In this document: positions 28,780 through 37,739 of the stretch, in pieces
Position numbering within the stretch: the first letter of the stretch is position 1
How the letters are laid out: the number at the start of each line of letters is the position of its first letter
DNA from: Bacteroidota bacterium
Lineage (GTDB): Bacteria; Bacteroidota; Ignavibacteria; UBA10030
Direction: 5' to 3'
Length of the DNA: 64,000 nt
Assembly: GCA_026416125.1 (NCBI GenBank)
Contig: JAOAFT010000003.1
Coordinates: forward strand, 18,022-82,021
Translations under genes and position numbers: made by a program
Notes under the pieces: model-generated
What the model was told of the DNA's origin: nothing
The model's database searches: none
The model's input: the letters and a program-made list of their open reading frames with translations, nothing else

Positions 28780-29085
28780 AGGTGTCTCCTTCCGATGTGT
28801 GCAACATTCAATGTGGTACTGACGAGGTACAATAAATATTTGTTCCGTATGTTTCTTTAAGTAAGGTACGAAAAAATTGAAGTCTATACAACGAAGGCGT
28901 ATGGTAGAGCATTTGATGCGTATTCACTGTGTCGCAAAGGGAAATAGTGCATATGCCGTATTGTTATAAATCTGATTTACTGCGATACTTCTCGTGAAAA
29001 TCACTACTATGGGGTTATTCATCATTCGGAGTTGTGTACTATAAACTTTACCAAAAATGTTAAATGTTATTAAGGAGGGGGTCCC
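28780..29085. other. Divergent spacer between moxR and the secreted-protein gene
   Basis: No open frame or stable RNA is supportable. The right end holds a strong ribosome site for the next gene (AAGGAGGGGG at about 29072) and a possible -10 TATAAA (29040-29045) without a good -35. The minus-strand promoter of moxR must lie in the left half but was not resolved. Confidence 0.5.
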
Positions 29086-30678
29086 ATGAAGCAAAGTAGC
29101 ATTGTTTTTATTTTATTACTTGCCATTTCATCCATGCATGCACAGTACGTTTCAACACTTGTGACAGGGAGTTGTCCTATTCAAGGAATAGCAGTTGATG
29201 ATTCTGGAAATGTTTATTACACAGAACGGTCAGCGTGTAATGTTATAAAAAAGATAACACCATCATTAACAATTCAAACTATTGCTCAAGTTGGAGGTGA
29301 CCCGACGTATTTAAGAATTCACCGTGGGTATATTTATGTGAGTTTATATGGAGGGAATAAAATTGTCCGTGTATCGTTATCAGATAAAAGTGTTCAGGAT
29401 TATGTAACAGGATGTTCTGCTCCACATGGACTTGTATTTGATGGAGATACATTGTTTTTTGCTGAATACTTTTCTCAAAAGATATACAAAGTTTTACCTG
29501 GTGGTGGGAGTGTTGGAACAGCAAATGTACTTGCTGTGCAGGGTAAAACAAATGGTATTGTAAGCGGTGGTGTACGAGCTTGTGGATTGGAAATTCTCCC
29601 CAATAAAAATTTGGTTGTCACAACATATTATGGAGGTGGAAATTTTTATGAGGTAAACAGGTACACCGGACAAGCAACTGTACTATTTACAGCAGCAAGC
29701 ACTGATGTTGGTGCTATTGTTCGTGGTGTTGATGGGTTCTATTACTATCCTGGTTACTACACGCATAAAATTTATAAGGTGAATAGCAGATTCACGTCAT
29801 CTACTGTTATTGCTGGTACCACTGTTGGTAGTAGTGATGGAGACGTTATGATCGCTTCGTTCAATGAACCTATTGGGATAACAGTTGCACAAAATGGGGA
29901 CATTTATGTAGCGGATTATGGGTCCCAAAAACTACGACGTATATCAGACATACAACCTCAAACAGTTGATAGTGTCGCAGTTGCTATGGATGGGGTCTTT
30001 CAATTTACAAACGCTAACCTCTACATTGGATTAACAGGAGTTACCAGAAGTGGTATTTGTTCTATTCGGGTGTTCAGAAGTTTCCCTGCAAATGTAAGTT
30101 TTACATCAACGACACCGCAGTACATAGCACAGTATCGAATCCTATTGTCAATTACTGGTATTCAGTATACAAATGCTGTTCTCATCATTCCGGCAAATGT
30201 GTTGATTACGGCAGGATATAGTACTGTGGCGACATTGAAAGTTTACTGGCGGTCAACAATCGGTTCAGGCACTTTCAATGAAGTTACATGGAGTGTCAAT
30301 CCATTGAATCAAAGTGAACTATTGGTAATAGTTCCTGGAAGTGGTGAGTTCTTATTTGCCAGTACGAGCCCTCTAACAACATCAATTTTGGATGATTGTT
30401 GTAATTTTTTACCTCAGAAAGTTGAGTTACATCAAAATTTTCCCAATCCGTTTAATCCGTCAACAACACTTACGTACTCTCTCCAGAAATCGGACCATGT
30501 ACTCTTACGGGTATACGATCTTCTCGGTCGAGAAGTAGCATTGTTGGTGAATTCGTTTAAGGAAGCCGGAACCTATACTGTTACGTTCGATGCTTCGAAC
30601 TTGCCATCAGGATTGTATATTGCACGACTTCACGTAGGGCAATTGCAGAAACAAGTGAAAATGCTCGTTGTAAAGTAA
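29086..30678 (+). CDS. Secreted beta-propeller protein with T9SS C-terminal sorting domain
   Basis: A 530-residue exported protein. Signal peptide: KQSSIVFILLLAISSMHAQ. Residues about 25-290 repeat an NHL-like pattern (GIAVDDSGNVYYTE; GITVAQNGDIYVADYGSQKL; PHGLVFDGDTLFFAE), implying a beta-propeller. A middle beta-sandwich follows (about 300-445). The last 75 residues are a type A sorting domain: HQNFPNPFNPSTTLTYSL, VYDLLGREVALL, then GLYIARL and a basic end. Such domains direct passage through the type IX secretion system, whose genes are not in the window. The ligand of the propeller is unknown. The very strong ribosome site suggests high expression. Confidence 0.87.
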   Translation: MKQSSIVFILLLAISSMHAQYVSTLVTGSCPIQGIAVDDSGNVYYTERSACNVIKKITPSLTIQTIAQVGGDPTYLRIHRGYIYVSLYGGNKIVRVSLSDKSVQDYVTGCSAPHGLVFDGDTLFFAEYFSQKIYKVLPGGGSVGTANVLAVQGKTNGIVSGGVRACGLEILPNKNLVVTTYYGGGNFYEVNRYTGQATVLFTAASTDVGAIVRGVDGFYYYPGYYTHKIYKVNSRFTSSTVIAGTTVGSSDGDVMIASFNEPIGITVAQNGDIYVADYGSQKLRRISDIQPQTVDSVAVAMDGVFQFTNANLYIGLTGVTRSGICSIRVFRSFPANVSFTSTTPQYIAQYRILLSITGIQYTNAVLIIPANVLITAGYSTVATLKVYWRSTIGSGTFNEVTWSVNPLNQSELLVIVPGSGEFLFASTSPLTTSILDDCCNFLPQKVELHQNFPNPFNPSTTLTYSLQKSDHVLLRVYDLLGREVALLVNSFKEAGTYTVTFDASNLPSGLYIARLHVGQLQKQVKMLVVK

Positions 30679-30710
30679 AGAGGAATTGTTAAGTAAACGC
30701 ATAAGAAACC

Positions 30711-30746
30711 GCTGTTCTCATTCCTACAACATAGGGTGAGAACAGC
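30711..30746 (+). terminator. Long perfect hairpin downstream of the T9SS cargo gene
   Basis: GCTGTTCTCA (30711-30720) pairs perfectly with TGAGAACAGC (30737-30746); inside, CCTA and TAGG extend the stem around a CAACA loop. It begins 32 bases after the stop codon. No T-run follows, so it may be a 3' stabiliser or a factor-dependent end rather than an intrinsic terminator. Confidence 0.5.
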
Positions 30747-30829
30747 ACAGCTTGATCTGTTGGAATTCGCAATAAGAACGTAGTTTTTTCAATTTGCCGG
30801 GTTTGAAGGGATAAACGCTCGCCAAAATT

Positions 30830-30858
30830 TTGCTTTTCTATCAAACCGTTGTTATATT
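30830..30858 (+). promoter_or_regulatory. Promoter upstream of tRNA-Leu and tig
   Basis: TTGCTT (30830-30835), 17-base spacer, TATATT (30853-30858). It is the only good promoter between the T9SS cargo gene and tRNA-Leu. Predicted start near 30865, right at the base of the next hairpin. Confidence 0.55.
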
Positions 30859-30865
30859 GAAAAAG

Positions 30866-30903
30866 CCCATACCCAGAGTGAACGAGCTCTGGATGGGTTT
30901 TTT
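30866..30903 (+). terminator. Intrinsic terminator or attenuator just before tRNA-Leu
   Basis: CCAGAG (30873-30878) pairs with CTCTGG (30887-30892) and CCCAT (30866-30870) with ATGGG (30893-30897), leaving a 2-base bulge; a run of six T follows (30898-30903). It could end read-through from the upstream gene, but it also lies directly behind the promoter at 30830, and only 16 bases remain before the tRNA. Confidence 0.65.
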
Positions 30904-30919
30904 CTATCTTTGGACTGTT

Positions 30920-31001
30920 GGGCACGTGGCGAAACTGGCAGACGCGCTAGCCTTAGGAGCTAGTGGGGCAACCCGTGGGGGTTCAACTCCCCCCGTGCCC
31001 A
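30920..31001 (+). tRNA. tRNA-Leu (anticodon UAG)
   Basis: Full cloverleaf by eye: acceptor arms GGGCACG (30920-30926) and CGTGCCC (30994-31000), discriminator A at 31001, anticodon stem CTAGC/GCTAG with loop CTTAGGA and anticodon TAG at 30954-30956, a class II variable arm, and T-arm GGGGGTTCAACTCCCCC. CCA is not encoded. It reads CUA and neighbouring Leu codons. The trigger factor gene starts 38 bases downstream with no terminator in between, so both may share a transcript. Confidence 0.96.
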
Positions 31002-31039
31002 CAGGGGCGTATGTTGTACCATTCAATTGAGGATATCCT

Positions 31040-32320
31040 GTGGAAGTAAAAATTCAAGAAATAACAGATGTTTCACGAGAACTCGAAATTGTCGCCTCAG
31101 CGGAAGAACTCGAGCCACATTTTGAAAAAGCGTATGCTGAGTATCAAAAGAAGATCGAAATTCGTGGTTTCAGGAAAGGGAAAGCACCTCTTGACATGAT
31201 CAAACGCCTCTATGGTGACCTGATTGAACATGACTCACTCGAAGCGATTGCTTCAGAATTTTATAGAAAAACTGTGAAAGAGAAGGATTTGAAGCCAATT
31301 GGTGAACCGACACTGGTTGATATGAATTACGATCGTGGTAAAGAGTTCCGATTCAAGATTCGCTACGATGTTCGTCCAACGATCAGGCTTAAAGATTACA
31401 AAACAATTACTGTTCAGAGACCGGTGCATACAGTAACAAATGAAGAAATAGAAAATGAAATGCTTTCGTTGCGCCGGAGCAAAGCCAGACTCGAACAAGT
31501 TGAGAAAGTTACAGATCTTGACCATGTTGTTACTGTCGATGCACAAGAAATTGATGAATATGGTACCCCGATTCTTGGCAAGAAAGATGAGAACGTAAGG
31601 TTATACCTTGCGGATGAGAGACTCAATCAACAATATCGAGAGACGCTCACGGGTGCAGTTGTTGGTGAGACGTACCGCGTAAGATTACAATATGAACACG
31701 AAGGACATACCCATACTGTTCATGAAGAACTTACCGTAAAAAAGATCGAAAAAGTTATCCTTCCTGAGCTCAATGAAGCATTCATTACAGAGATTTCGAA
31801 CGGTAAATTTAAAACTTTGGAAGAGTACAGAGCTGATTTGAAGAAAAAACTTGAGCAGTACTGGAATGATCAAAGTGAACGAACAGTACGAAATGCAGTT
31901 GTGACTGAAATTGTAAAGCTCCACGACTTCCAGGTTCCCGACTCTCTTATTCGTGCATTCATTGAGCAATTGCTTGAAGATATCAAAAAGAGTTACCCTA
32001 AAAAAGAACTTCCAGCAGATTTTGATTATGATGGGTTCTTTGAGCGCAATCGAGAGTATGCAATTGCGCAAGCAAAGTGGGCGTTGTTAAGAGAGGAGTT
32101 ATTGAAAGAAGAGAACATAACCATTACGGATCAAGAACTTGAACAACGTGCAGAAGAGGATGCAAAGAAAATGAATATTCCCAAGGAACGAGTAGTAAGC
32201 TACTACAAATCATCAGAACAAATGATGGATCGGCTCGCTGGGGAGAAGCTGATGAGTGTATTACTCAAGTCGGTAAAAATTGTTGACGTTCCGGATACAG
32301 AGAACAGACAAACAGTATAA
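31040..32320 (+). CDS. tig: Trigger factor
   Basis: Ribosome-bound chaperone that meets nascent chains at the exit tunnel. The 426-residue protein starts with GTG at 31040. The ribosome-binding loop is GFRKGKAPLDMI (FRK signature). The central FKBP-like region is present but diverged (from about residue 150: VTVDAQEIDEYG ... VKKIEKVILPELNEAF), and the C-terminal helical arms follow (from about 240). It heads the cluster tig-clpP-clpX, a common order linking folding and proteolysis. Confidence 0.94.
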   Translation: MEVKIQEITDVSRELEIVASAEELEPHFEKAYAEYQKKIEIRGFRKGKAPLDMIKRLYGDLIEHDSLEAIASEFYRKTVKEKDLKPIGEPTLVDMNYDRGKEFRFKIRYDVRPTIRLKDYKTITVQRPVHTVTNEEIENEMLSLRRSKARLEQVEKVTDLDHVVTVDAQEIDEYGTPILGKKDENVRLYLADERLNQQYRETLTGAVVGETYRVRLQYEHEGHTHTVHEELTVKKIEKVILPELNEAFITEISNGKFKTLEEYRADLKKKLEQYWNDQSERTVRNAVVTEIVKLHDFQVPDSLIRAFIEQLLEDIKKSYPKKELPADFDYDGFFERNREYAIAQAKWALLREELLKEENITITDQELEQRAEEDAKKMNIPKERVVSYYKSSEQMMDRLAGEKLMSVLLKSVKIVDVPDTENRQTV

Positions 32321-32332
32321 GGAGAAGTGCGG

Positions 32333-32953
32333 ATGAAAAGAGAGACACTCTACAATCAACTTGTTCCCATTGTTGTGGAGCAAACGGGTCGTGGTGAGCG
32401 AGCATTTGATATATTCTCCCGCCTATTAAAGGAGCGCATTGTTTTCTTGGGAATGCCCATCGACGACACTGTTGCTAGCCTTGTCATCGCTCAACTCCTA
32501 TTTCTTGAATCGGAAGATCCTGATAAAGATATTCACCTCTACATTAACAGTCCGGGTGGGAGTGTGTCGGCTGGGCTTGCCATTTATGATACGATGCAGT
32601 ACATTCGACCAGATGTTGCAACCATTTGTATTGGGATGGCAGCAAGCATGGCAGCAGTACTCTTAGCTGGTGGTGCTAAAGGGAAACGAACTGCATTGCC
32701 AAATTCGAAAGTGATGATACACCAACCATGGGGTGGTGTCCAAGGCACGGCGTCAGATATTAGTATCCAAGCTGAAGAAATATTGAAGACGAAAAAGCGG
32801 ATCAATGAAATACTTTCATACCATACCGGGCGTTCTCTTGAACAAATTGAGAAAGATACGGATCGGGACTACTATCTTTCTGCAGCAGAAGCGAAAGAGT
32901 ATGGAATTATCGACAATGTATTAATCAAACGACCGAGTGAAACAAAGAAGTAA
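32333..32953 (+). CDS. clpP: ATP-dependent Clp protease proteolytic subunit ClpP
   Basis: Barrel-forming serine protease, 206 residues from ATG 32333. That start is chosen because AAGGAG (32319-32324) sits eight bases upstream; an in-frame GTG at 32327 would be too close. The catalytic triad is visible: Ser105 in GMAASMAAV, His130 in MIHQPWGG and Asp179 in [10 protein letters not shown]. The N-terminal loop and [11 protein letters not shown] substrate-binding strand are normal. It is 12 bases after tig and 24 before clpX, its ATPase partner. Confidence 0.97.
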   Translation: MKRETLYNQLVPIVVEQTGRGERAFDIFSRLLKERIVFLGMPIDDTVASLVIAQLLFLESEDPDKDIHLYINSPGGSVSAGLAIYDTMQYIRPDVATICIGMAASMAAVLLAGGAKGKRTALPNSKVMIHQPWGGVQGTASDISIQAEEILKTKKRINEILSYHTGRSLEQIEKDTDRDYYLSAAEAKEYGIIDNVLIKRPSETKK

Positions 32954-32977
32954 TCATGAGTTACCAGGAGTTAACGT

Positions 32978-34237
32978 ATGAGCCAACGTACGCGGCAGCC
33001 AGATAAAATAGCATGCTCATTCTGTGGACGAACGCCGGAAGAGGTAAATAGTATCATAGCAGGTCCCGATGTCTATATTTGTGATCTCTGCGTGGCGAGC
33101 TCGGTTGAAATTATCAAGAACAACATGGCAGCAATTAACGCACGCAGAATTGGCATGCGGCGAAACCTTACTCCTGTGGACATTAAAAAAGCACTCGATG
33201 AATTTGTTGTTGGTCAAGAACTGGCAAAACGTATTCTCTCTGTAGCAGTATACAATCACTACAAACGCATTGAAAATAACGACTTAATTGGTACACTCGA
33301 TGATGTTGAAATTGAGAAGAGTAACATCCTTCTCATTGGACCAACAGGAACAGGGAAAACACTTCTTGCTCAAACACTTGCTCGAATTTTGGATGTTCCC
33401 TTCGCAATTGCAGATGCAACAACCCTCACTGAAGCAGGGTACGTTGGGGATGATGTTGAGACAATATTGGTTTACTTACTTCAAAATGCGGACTACAATG
33501 TTGAGAAAGCAGAGCGTGGCATTGTTTACATTGATGAAATCGATAAAATTGCCCGCAAGGGAGATAGTGCTTCTATTACTCGCGATGTATCAGGTGAAGG
33601 TGTACAGCAAGCACTGTTGAAGATTCTAGAAGGCACGATAGCCGGTGTACCTCCAAAAGGTGGTCGAAAACACCCTGAACAAAGCCTCATCAACATCAAC
33701 ACGAAAAATATTCTTTTCATTTGCGGAGGAGCTTTTGAAGGGTTAGAAAAAATAATCGAACGACGGGTAAGCCAAAATCCTATGGGATTTGGCGCAGAAG
33801 TACGAGGAAAGAAAAGTAAAGAACGTGAAAAGCTCTTACCTCTTGTAGAACCGGATGACTTGTTGAAGTTCGGATTAATTCCTGAATTTATTGGTCGTCT
33901 GCCTGTTATTGCAACGCTCGATCCACTCGACGAAACTGCGCTCCTTAATATTCTTACTCAACCGCGGAATGCTATTGTGAAGCAGTACCAGAAACTATTT
34001 GCTCTCGAGGGCGTTGAGCTTGAATTTGAAGAGACGGCACTCAAAATGGTAGTTGAGAAAGCAATTGAGCGAGGAACAGGTGCACGTGCACTTCGCTCAA
34101 TTATTGAATCGGTTATGCTTGACATTATGTACAATTTACCATCGCGACGGAATGTTTCGAAGTGTATCATCACGAAAGATACAATTGCCAAGGCGAAAGA
34201 ACCTATTTATCTTTATGAAGAACGGAAAACTGCATAG
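32978..34237 (+). CDS. clpX: ATP-dependent Clp protease ATP-binding subunit ClpX
   Basis: AAA+ unfoldase that feeds ClpP, 419 residues. Seen: N-terminal C4 zinc-binding domain ([11 protein letters not shown] ... YICDLCV), Walker A GPTGTGKT, pore-1 region [11 protein letters not shown], Walker [13 protein letters not shown], pore-2 loop, sensor motifs and the ClpP-contacting loop in the IGF position read as PMGFGAEV nearby (IGF itself not obvious by eye). The C-terminal domain [12 protein letters not shown] is typical. A strong terminator ends the unit 20 bases downstream. Confidence 0.97.
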   Translation: MSQRTRQPDKIACSFCGRTPEEVNSIIAGPDVYICDLCVASSVEIIKNNMAAINARRIGMRRNLTPVDIKKALDEFVVGQELAKRILSVAVYNHYKRIENNDLIGTLDDVEIEKSNILLIGPTGTGKTLLAQTLARILDVPFAIADATTLTEAGYVGDDVETILVYLLQNADYNVEKAERGIVYIDEIDKIARKGDSASITRDVSGEGVQQALLKILEGTIAGVPPKGGRKHPEQSLININTKNILFICGGAFEGLEKIIERRVSQNPMGFGAEVRGKKSKEREKLLPLVEPDDLLKFGLIPEFIGRLPVIATLDPLDETALLNILTQPRNAIVKQYQKLFALEGVELEFEETALKMVVEKAIERGTGARALRSIIESVMLDIMYNLPSRRNVSKCIITKDTIAKAKEPIYLYEERKTA

Positions 34238-34257
34238 TCTCAGTAGTACCACAGACG

Positions 34258-34283
34258 AAAAGCCCGCTTATGCGGGCTTTTTT
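34258..34283 (+). terminator. Intrinsic terminator after clpX
   Basis: AAAAGCCCGC (34258-34267), loop TTAT, GCGGGCTTTT (34272-34281) and further T: a ten-base perfect stem with U-tract, the clearest terminator in the window. It closes the tRNA-Leu/tig/clpP/clpX unit. The A-run on the other side would let it work on the minus strand as well. Confidence 0.92.
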
Positions 34284-34347
34284 GTTTCTGACGGGGAGTG
34301 ATACAGGATATTTGTTTGTCCACGGAACAATCAGTATTTTTACACCT

Positions 34348-35547
34348 ATGATGCATGAAGACCATATCCTGACAGTCTCGGAACTAACAAGAGATATTAA
34401 ATACATGCTCGAAATGAATTTTTCTCGAGTGTGGGTACAAGGTGAAATCTCTAACTTTAAACTCCATACATCAGGTCACATGTATTTTACACTAAAAGAT
34501 GAACGAGCTCAGCTCTCTGCTGTTTTTTGGAGGAGTCGAAATACTTTAATGCCATTGAAACCAGTCGATGGGATGAAGGTTCTCGCCCTAGGTTCTATTA
34601 CTGTTTATCCCCCGCATGGGAATTATCAGCTCGATGTTGAAAAACTCCAACCACTGGGCATTGGAGAACTCCAAATGCTTTTTGAACAACTGAAACGTAA
34701 ATTAGCTGCAGAAGGGTTATTCGATGCTCGTCACAAGAAACCAATTCCACGGTATCCGCAGCGCATAGGTGTTATCACCTCAGAAACTGGGGCTGCACTT
34801 CGTGACATTCTTACTATACTAGCACGACGAAACCCAAGCATTGAAGTTGTTCTCTACCCAGTACGAGTACAAGGAGTTGGAGCAGCAGAAGAAATTGCGC
34901 AGGCCATTCGTGAATGTAATGAGTACGGTAACCTCGATGTTCTCATTATTGGTCGTGGTGGTGGATCATTAGAGGATTTGTGGCCATTTAATGAAGAAAT
35001 TGTTGCTCGAGCAATCTATGAATCACACATTCCAACAATTAGTGCTGTTGGGCATGAAGTTGATGTAAGTATTGCAGATTTTGTTGCAGATTTACGTGCA
35101 CCTACACCCTCTGCGGCAGCAGAACTTGTTGCACGGGATAGAAATGAAATAGTTGCAGAGTTAGCTACTCGTACCGCCACAATGCGAAGAGTTATTCTCG
35201 CATACATTGATCAATTGAAGAACAGTGTTGTAATGAGTGTGAAGAGTTACGAATTTCATAAACCTCGTACAATGGTTCGTGAATACAATCAAAAAATTGA
35301 CGATATTATTGAGCGGTTACATGTTTTAGTACCGTCGATGATCGAGTCAAAAACTATAACTCTCGGTACGATTGAAAAGCAATTACGCGCTTTAAATCCG
35401 TACAATGTTCTTCGCCGTGGATATACCATTGTACGAAAACATGGGAAAACGGTATCGAGTAGTGCATTGTTACATGCAAATGATGAAGCAGAAATTCAAT
35501 TTCACGATGGAATTGTAAATGCTCGTGTAGAAAGGACGCGAAAATGA
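34348..35547 (+). CDS. xseA: Exodeoxyribonuclease VII large subunit XseA
   Basis: Single-strand DNA exonuclease large subunit, about 399 residues from the ATG pair at 34348/34351. Longer in-frame starts would lie in the clpX terminator. Seen: OB-fold domain (TVSELTRDIKYMLE, VWVQGEISNFKLHTSGHMYF), then the catalytic region PRYPQRIGVITSETGAALRD, GRGGGSLEDLW and SAVGHEVDVSIADFVAD, and a coiled-coil domain. Its end overlaps xseB by ATGA, as the subunits must be made in ratio. Confidence 0.95.
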   Translation: MMHEDHILTVSELTRDIKYMLEMNFSRVWVQGEISNFKLHTSGHMYFTLKDERAQLSAVFWRSRNTLMPLKPVDGMKVLALGSITVYPPHGNYQLDVEKLQPLGIGELQMLFEQLKRKLAAEGLFDARHKKPIPRYPQRIGVITSETGAALRDILTILARRNPSIEVVLYPVRVQGVGAAEEIAQAIRECNEYGNLDVLIIGRGGGSLEDLWPFNEEIVARAIYESHIPTISAVGHEVDVSIADFVADLRAPTPSAAAELVARDRNEIVAELATRTATMRRVILAYIDQLKNSVVMSVKSYEFHKPRTMVREYNQKIDDIIERLHVLVPSMIESKTITLGTIEKQLRALNPYNVLRRGYTIVRKHGKTVSSSALLHANDEAEIQFHDGIVNARVERTRK

Positions 35548-35807
35548 CAAAGAAACAACGGAAAGGATCAATTGAAGAAACGCTCAACAGACTTACAGAA
35601 ATTGTTGAAACCCTCGAAAGTGGTGAAGTATCACTCGATGAAGCATTGAACTTATTTGAGGAGGGTGTGCATCTTACTAGAGAATGCAGCCAAAAGTTAA
35701 GGGCTGCTGAACTTCGAGTCCAGAAACTTGTCAAAACGCTCGAGGGTGAATTCGAATTAATGAACGTTTCTCCATCAAATGAAACAATTGAAGAGGAGTA
35801 TCAATGA
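35544..35807 (+). CDS. xseB: Exodeoxyribonuclease VII small subunit XseB
   Basis: 87-residue helical hairpin protein that coats the XseA coiled coil. The family core is clear: IEETLNRLTEIVETLESGEVSLDEALNLFEEGVHL read as LNRLTEIVETLESGEVSLDE and the acidic EEG segment, followed by a helix with LRAAELRVQKLV. It overlaps xseA upstream and dxs downstream, both by ATGA. Confidence 0.94.
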   Translation: MTKKQRKGSIEETLNRLTEIVETLESGEVSLDEALNLFEEGVHLTRECSQKLRAAELRVQKLVKTLEGEFELMNVSPSNETIEEEYQ

Positions 35808-37729
35808 GTGTACAGCAGTACAGGTTTCTCTCAAAAATTGAGACACCAACAGATTTGAAAAAACTTTCTGTAAGCGACCTACGCACAGTATGTGCTGAAG
35901 TACGTGACTACCTCATCGATTGTGTATCGAAAACAGGTGGACATTTTGGTGCAGGGTTGGGCACCGTTGAACTTACAGTCGCGTTGCACTACGTTTTCAA
36001 TACGCCTTATGACAAATTAATTTGGGATGTTGGACATCAAGCGTATCCTCATAAAATACTTACCGGTCGGCGCGATCGGATGCTTACAATGAGAAAGCGT
36101 GGAGGACTAAGTGGGTTCCTGAGGCGTGATGAAAGTGAGTACGATGCCTTTGGTGCCGGACATGCAAGTACTGCAATCTCTGCTGCACTTGGAATGGCTG
36201 TTGCGCGCGACTTAAAAAGGGAACACTATAAAGTTATTGCTGTTGTTGGTGATGGATCAATGACAGGTGGAATGGCATACGAAGCCATGAATAATGCTGG
36301 ACTTCTTAAGAAAGATTTAATCGTCGTGCTCAATGATAATCAGATGATATCTCTTTCCACTCATAATCCTGGTGGATGGTCGTTCCATGAATACTTTGCC
36401 CACATGCTTGCTCATCCTGCATACAACCGATTGAAAGCAAATGTGTGGGAACTAACTGGCAAGCTTGATTCATTTGGTGATCGGCTTCGTACCCTTGCTC
36501 ATAAAATGGAACAAGGAATAAAAGCAGTTGTCACACCAGGAATGCTTTTCGAAGCACTTGGTTTTCGGTACTTCGGTCCTGTCAATGGCCACAATGTTGG
36601 AAAGCTTGTTGAAATCTTTCGTCATGTAAAAGATTTAAAAGGCCCTATTCTTATCCATGTCATTACCCAAAAAGGGAAAGGGTACCCACCGGCTGAGCGT
36701 GATGCAACACGTCTCCATGGGGTTAATCCATTTGATAAACTTACTGGTGAAGAATTCCCGAGTACAACAAATGCACCAGCGTACACAACAATTTTTGGAG
36801 ATGCTCTTGTTGAACTTTGCCAGCAAAATGAGCGTATTGTTGGCATTACTGCAGCTATGCCCGATGGTACGGGCTTAATACGACTCCAAGAGACATATCC
36901 TGATCGTTTCTTCGATGTAGGAATTGCCGAAGAGCATGCGGTGACATTTGCTGCAGGACTTGCAGCAGAGGGGATGATCCCAGTTGTAGCAATCTACTCA
37001 TCGTTTCTCCAACGAGCATTTGATCAAATTATTCACGATTGTGCAATTCAAAATCTTCACGTTGTTTTTGTACTCGATCGAGGTGGTCTTGTTGGTGCCG
37101 ATGGCCCTACACACCACGGTGCACTCGATTTATCGTATCTTCGATGTATTCAGGGAATGGTTGTGATGGCTCCCAAGGATGAGCAAGAGCTTCGTGACAT
37201 GCTCTACACGGCAATTGAGTATACGAAAGGACCAATTGCAATGCGATACCCTCGTGCACAAGCACGGGGGGTACCCTTACGTTCTAAGTTTCAAAAAATC
37301 GACATTGGAAAAGGGGAAATCCTGCGTCCAGGAAAGGATATTGCTCTCCTTGCGATTGGTAATATGGTGTACCCATCACTCGAAGCAGCTGAAATTCTCC
37401 AACAACGTGGTATTAGCGCAGAAGTTGTTAATATGCGATTTGCTAAACCTATCGACATAGAATTGTTACAGGAGCTTGCTTCTCGTATTCGAGTATTTAT
37501 GACCGTAGAAGATAATTCAGTGCGTGGTGGATTTGGTGCCGGTATCCTTGAGGCTCTTGCTGAATGTGGCATTACGAACGTTGCTGTACACCTCCACGGA
37601 CTCCCAGATTCGTTTGTCGAACACGGATCATTAACAGAACTCTATAGACAACTCAATCTTGATCCAGAAGGTATTGCTCATGTAGTCGAACGCGTTCTCC
37701 AGGAATCACTCCAATCATTACAACAGTGA
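35804..37729 (+). CDS. dxs: 1-deoxy-D-xylulose-5-phosphate synthase Dxs
   Basis: Thiamine-diphosphate enzyme that condenses pyruvate and glyceraldehyde-3-phosphate to start the MEP isoprenoid route. 641 residues, the normal length. Seen: GHFGAGLGTVELTVALHY, the ThDP motif GDGSMTGGMAYEAMNNAG, catalytic Glu in VGIAEEHAVTFAAGLA, GADGPTHHGALDLSYL and the C-terminal transketolase domain. xseB-dxs is a frequent bacterial pairing. Other MEP genes are not in the window. Confidence 0.97.
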   Translation: MSVQQYRFLSKIETPTDLKKLSVSDLRTVCAEVRDYLIDCVSKTGGHFGAGLGTVELTVALHYVFNTPYDKLIWDVGHQAYPHKILTGRRDRMLTMRKRGGLSGFLRRDESEYDAFGAGHASTAISAALGMAVARDLKREHYKVIAVVGDGSMTGGMAYEAMNNAGLLKKDLIVVLNDNQMISLSTHNPGGWSFHEYFAHMLAHPAYNRLKANVWELTGKLDSFGDRLRTLAHKMEQGIKAVVTPGMLFEALGFRYFGPVNGHNVGKLVEIFRHVKDLKGPILIHVITQKGKGYPPAERDATRLHGVNPFDKLTGEEFPSTTNAPAYTTIFGDALVELCQQNERIVGITAAMPDGTGLIRLQETYPDRFFDVGIAEEHAVTFAAGLAAEGMIPVVAIYSSFLQRAFDQIIHDCAIQNLHVVFVLDRGGLVGADGPTHHGALDLSYLRCIQGMVVMAPKDEQELRDMLYTAIEYTKGPIAMRYPRAQARGVPLRSKFQKIDIGKGEILRPGKDIALLAIGNMVYPSLEAAEILQQRGISAEVVNMRFAKPIDIELLQELASRIRVFMTVEDNSVRGGFGAGILEALAECGITNVAVHLHGLPDSFVEHGSLTELYRQLNLDPEGIAHVVERVLQESLQSLQQ

Positions 37730-37739
37730 GAGCTTACAA

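Noticed and set aside
30689..30925. Minus-strand 78-codon frame
   Set aside because: It spans the hairpin, promoter and terminator before tRNA-Leu, enters the tRNA, and has no family resemblance or good ribosome site.
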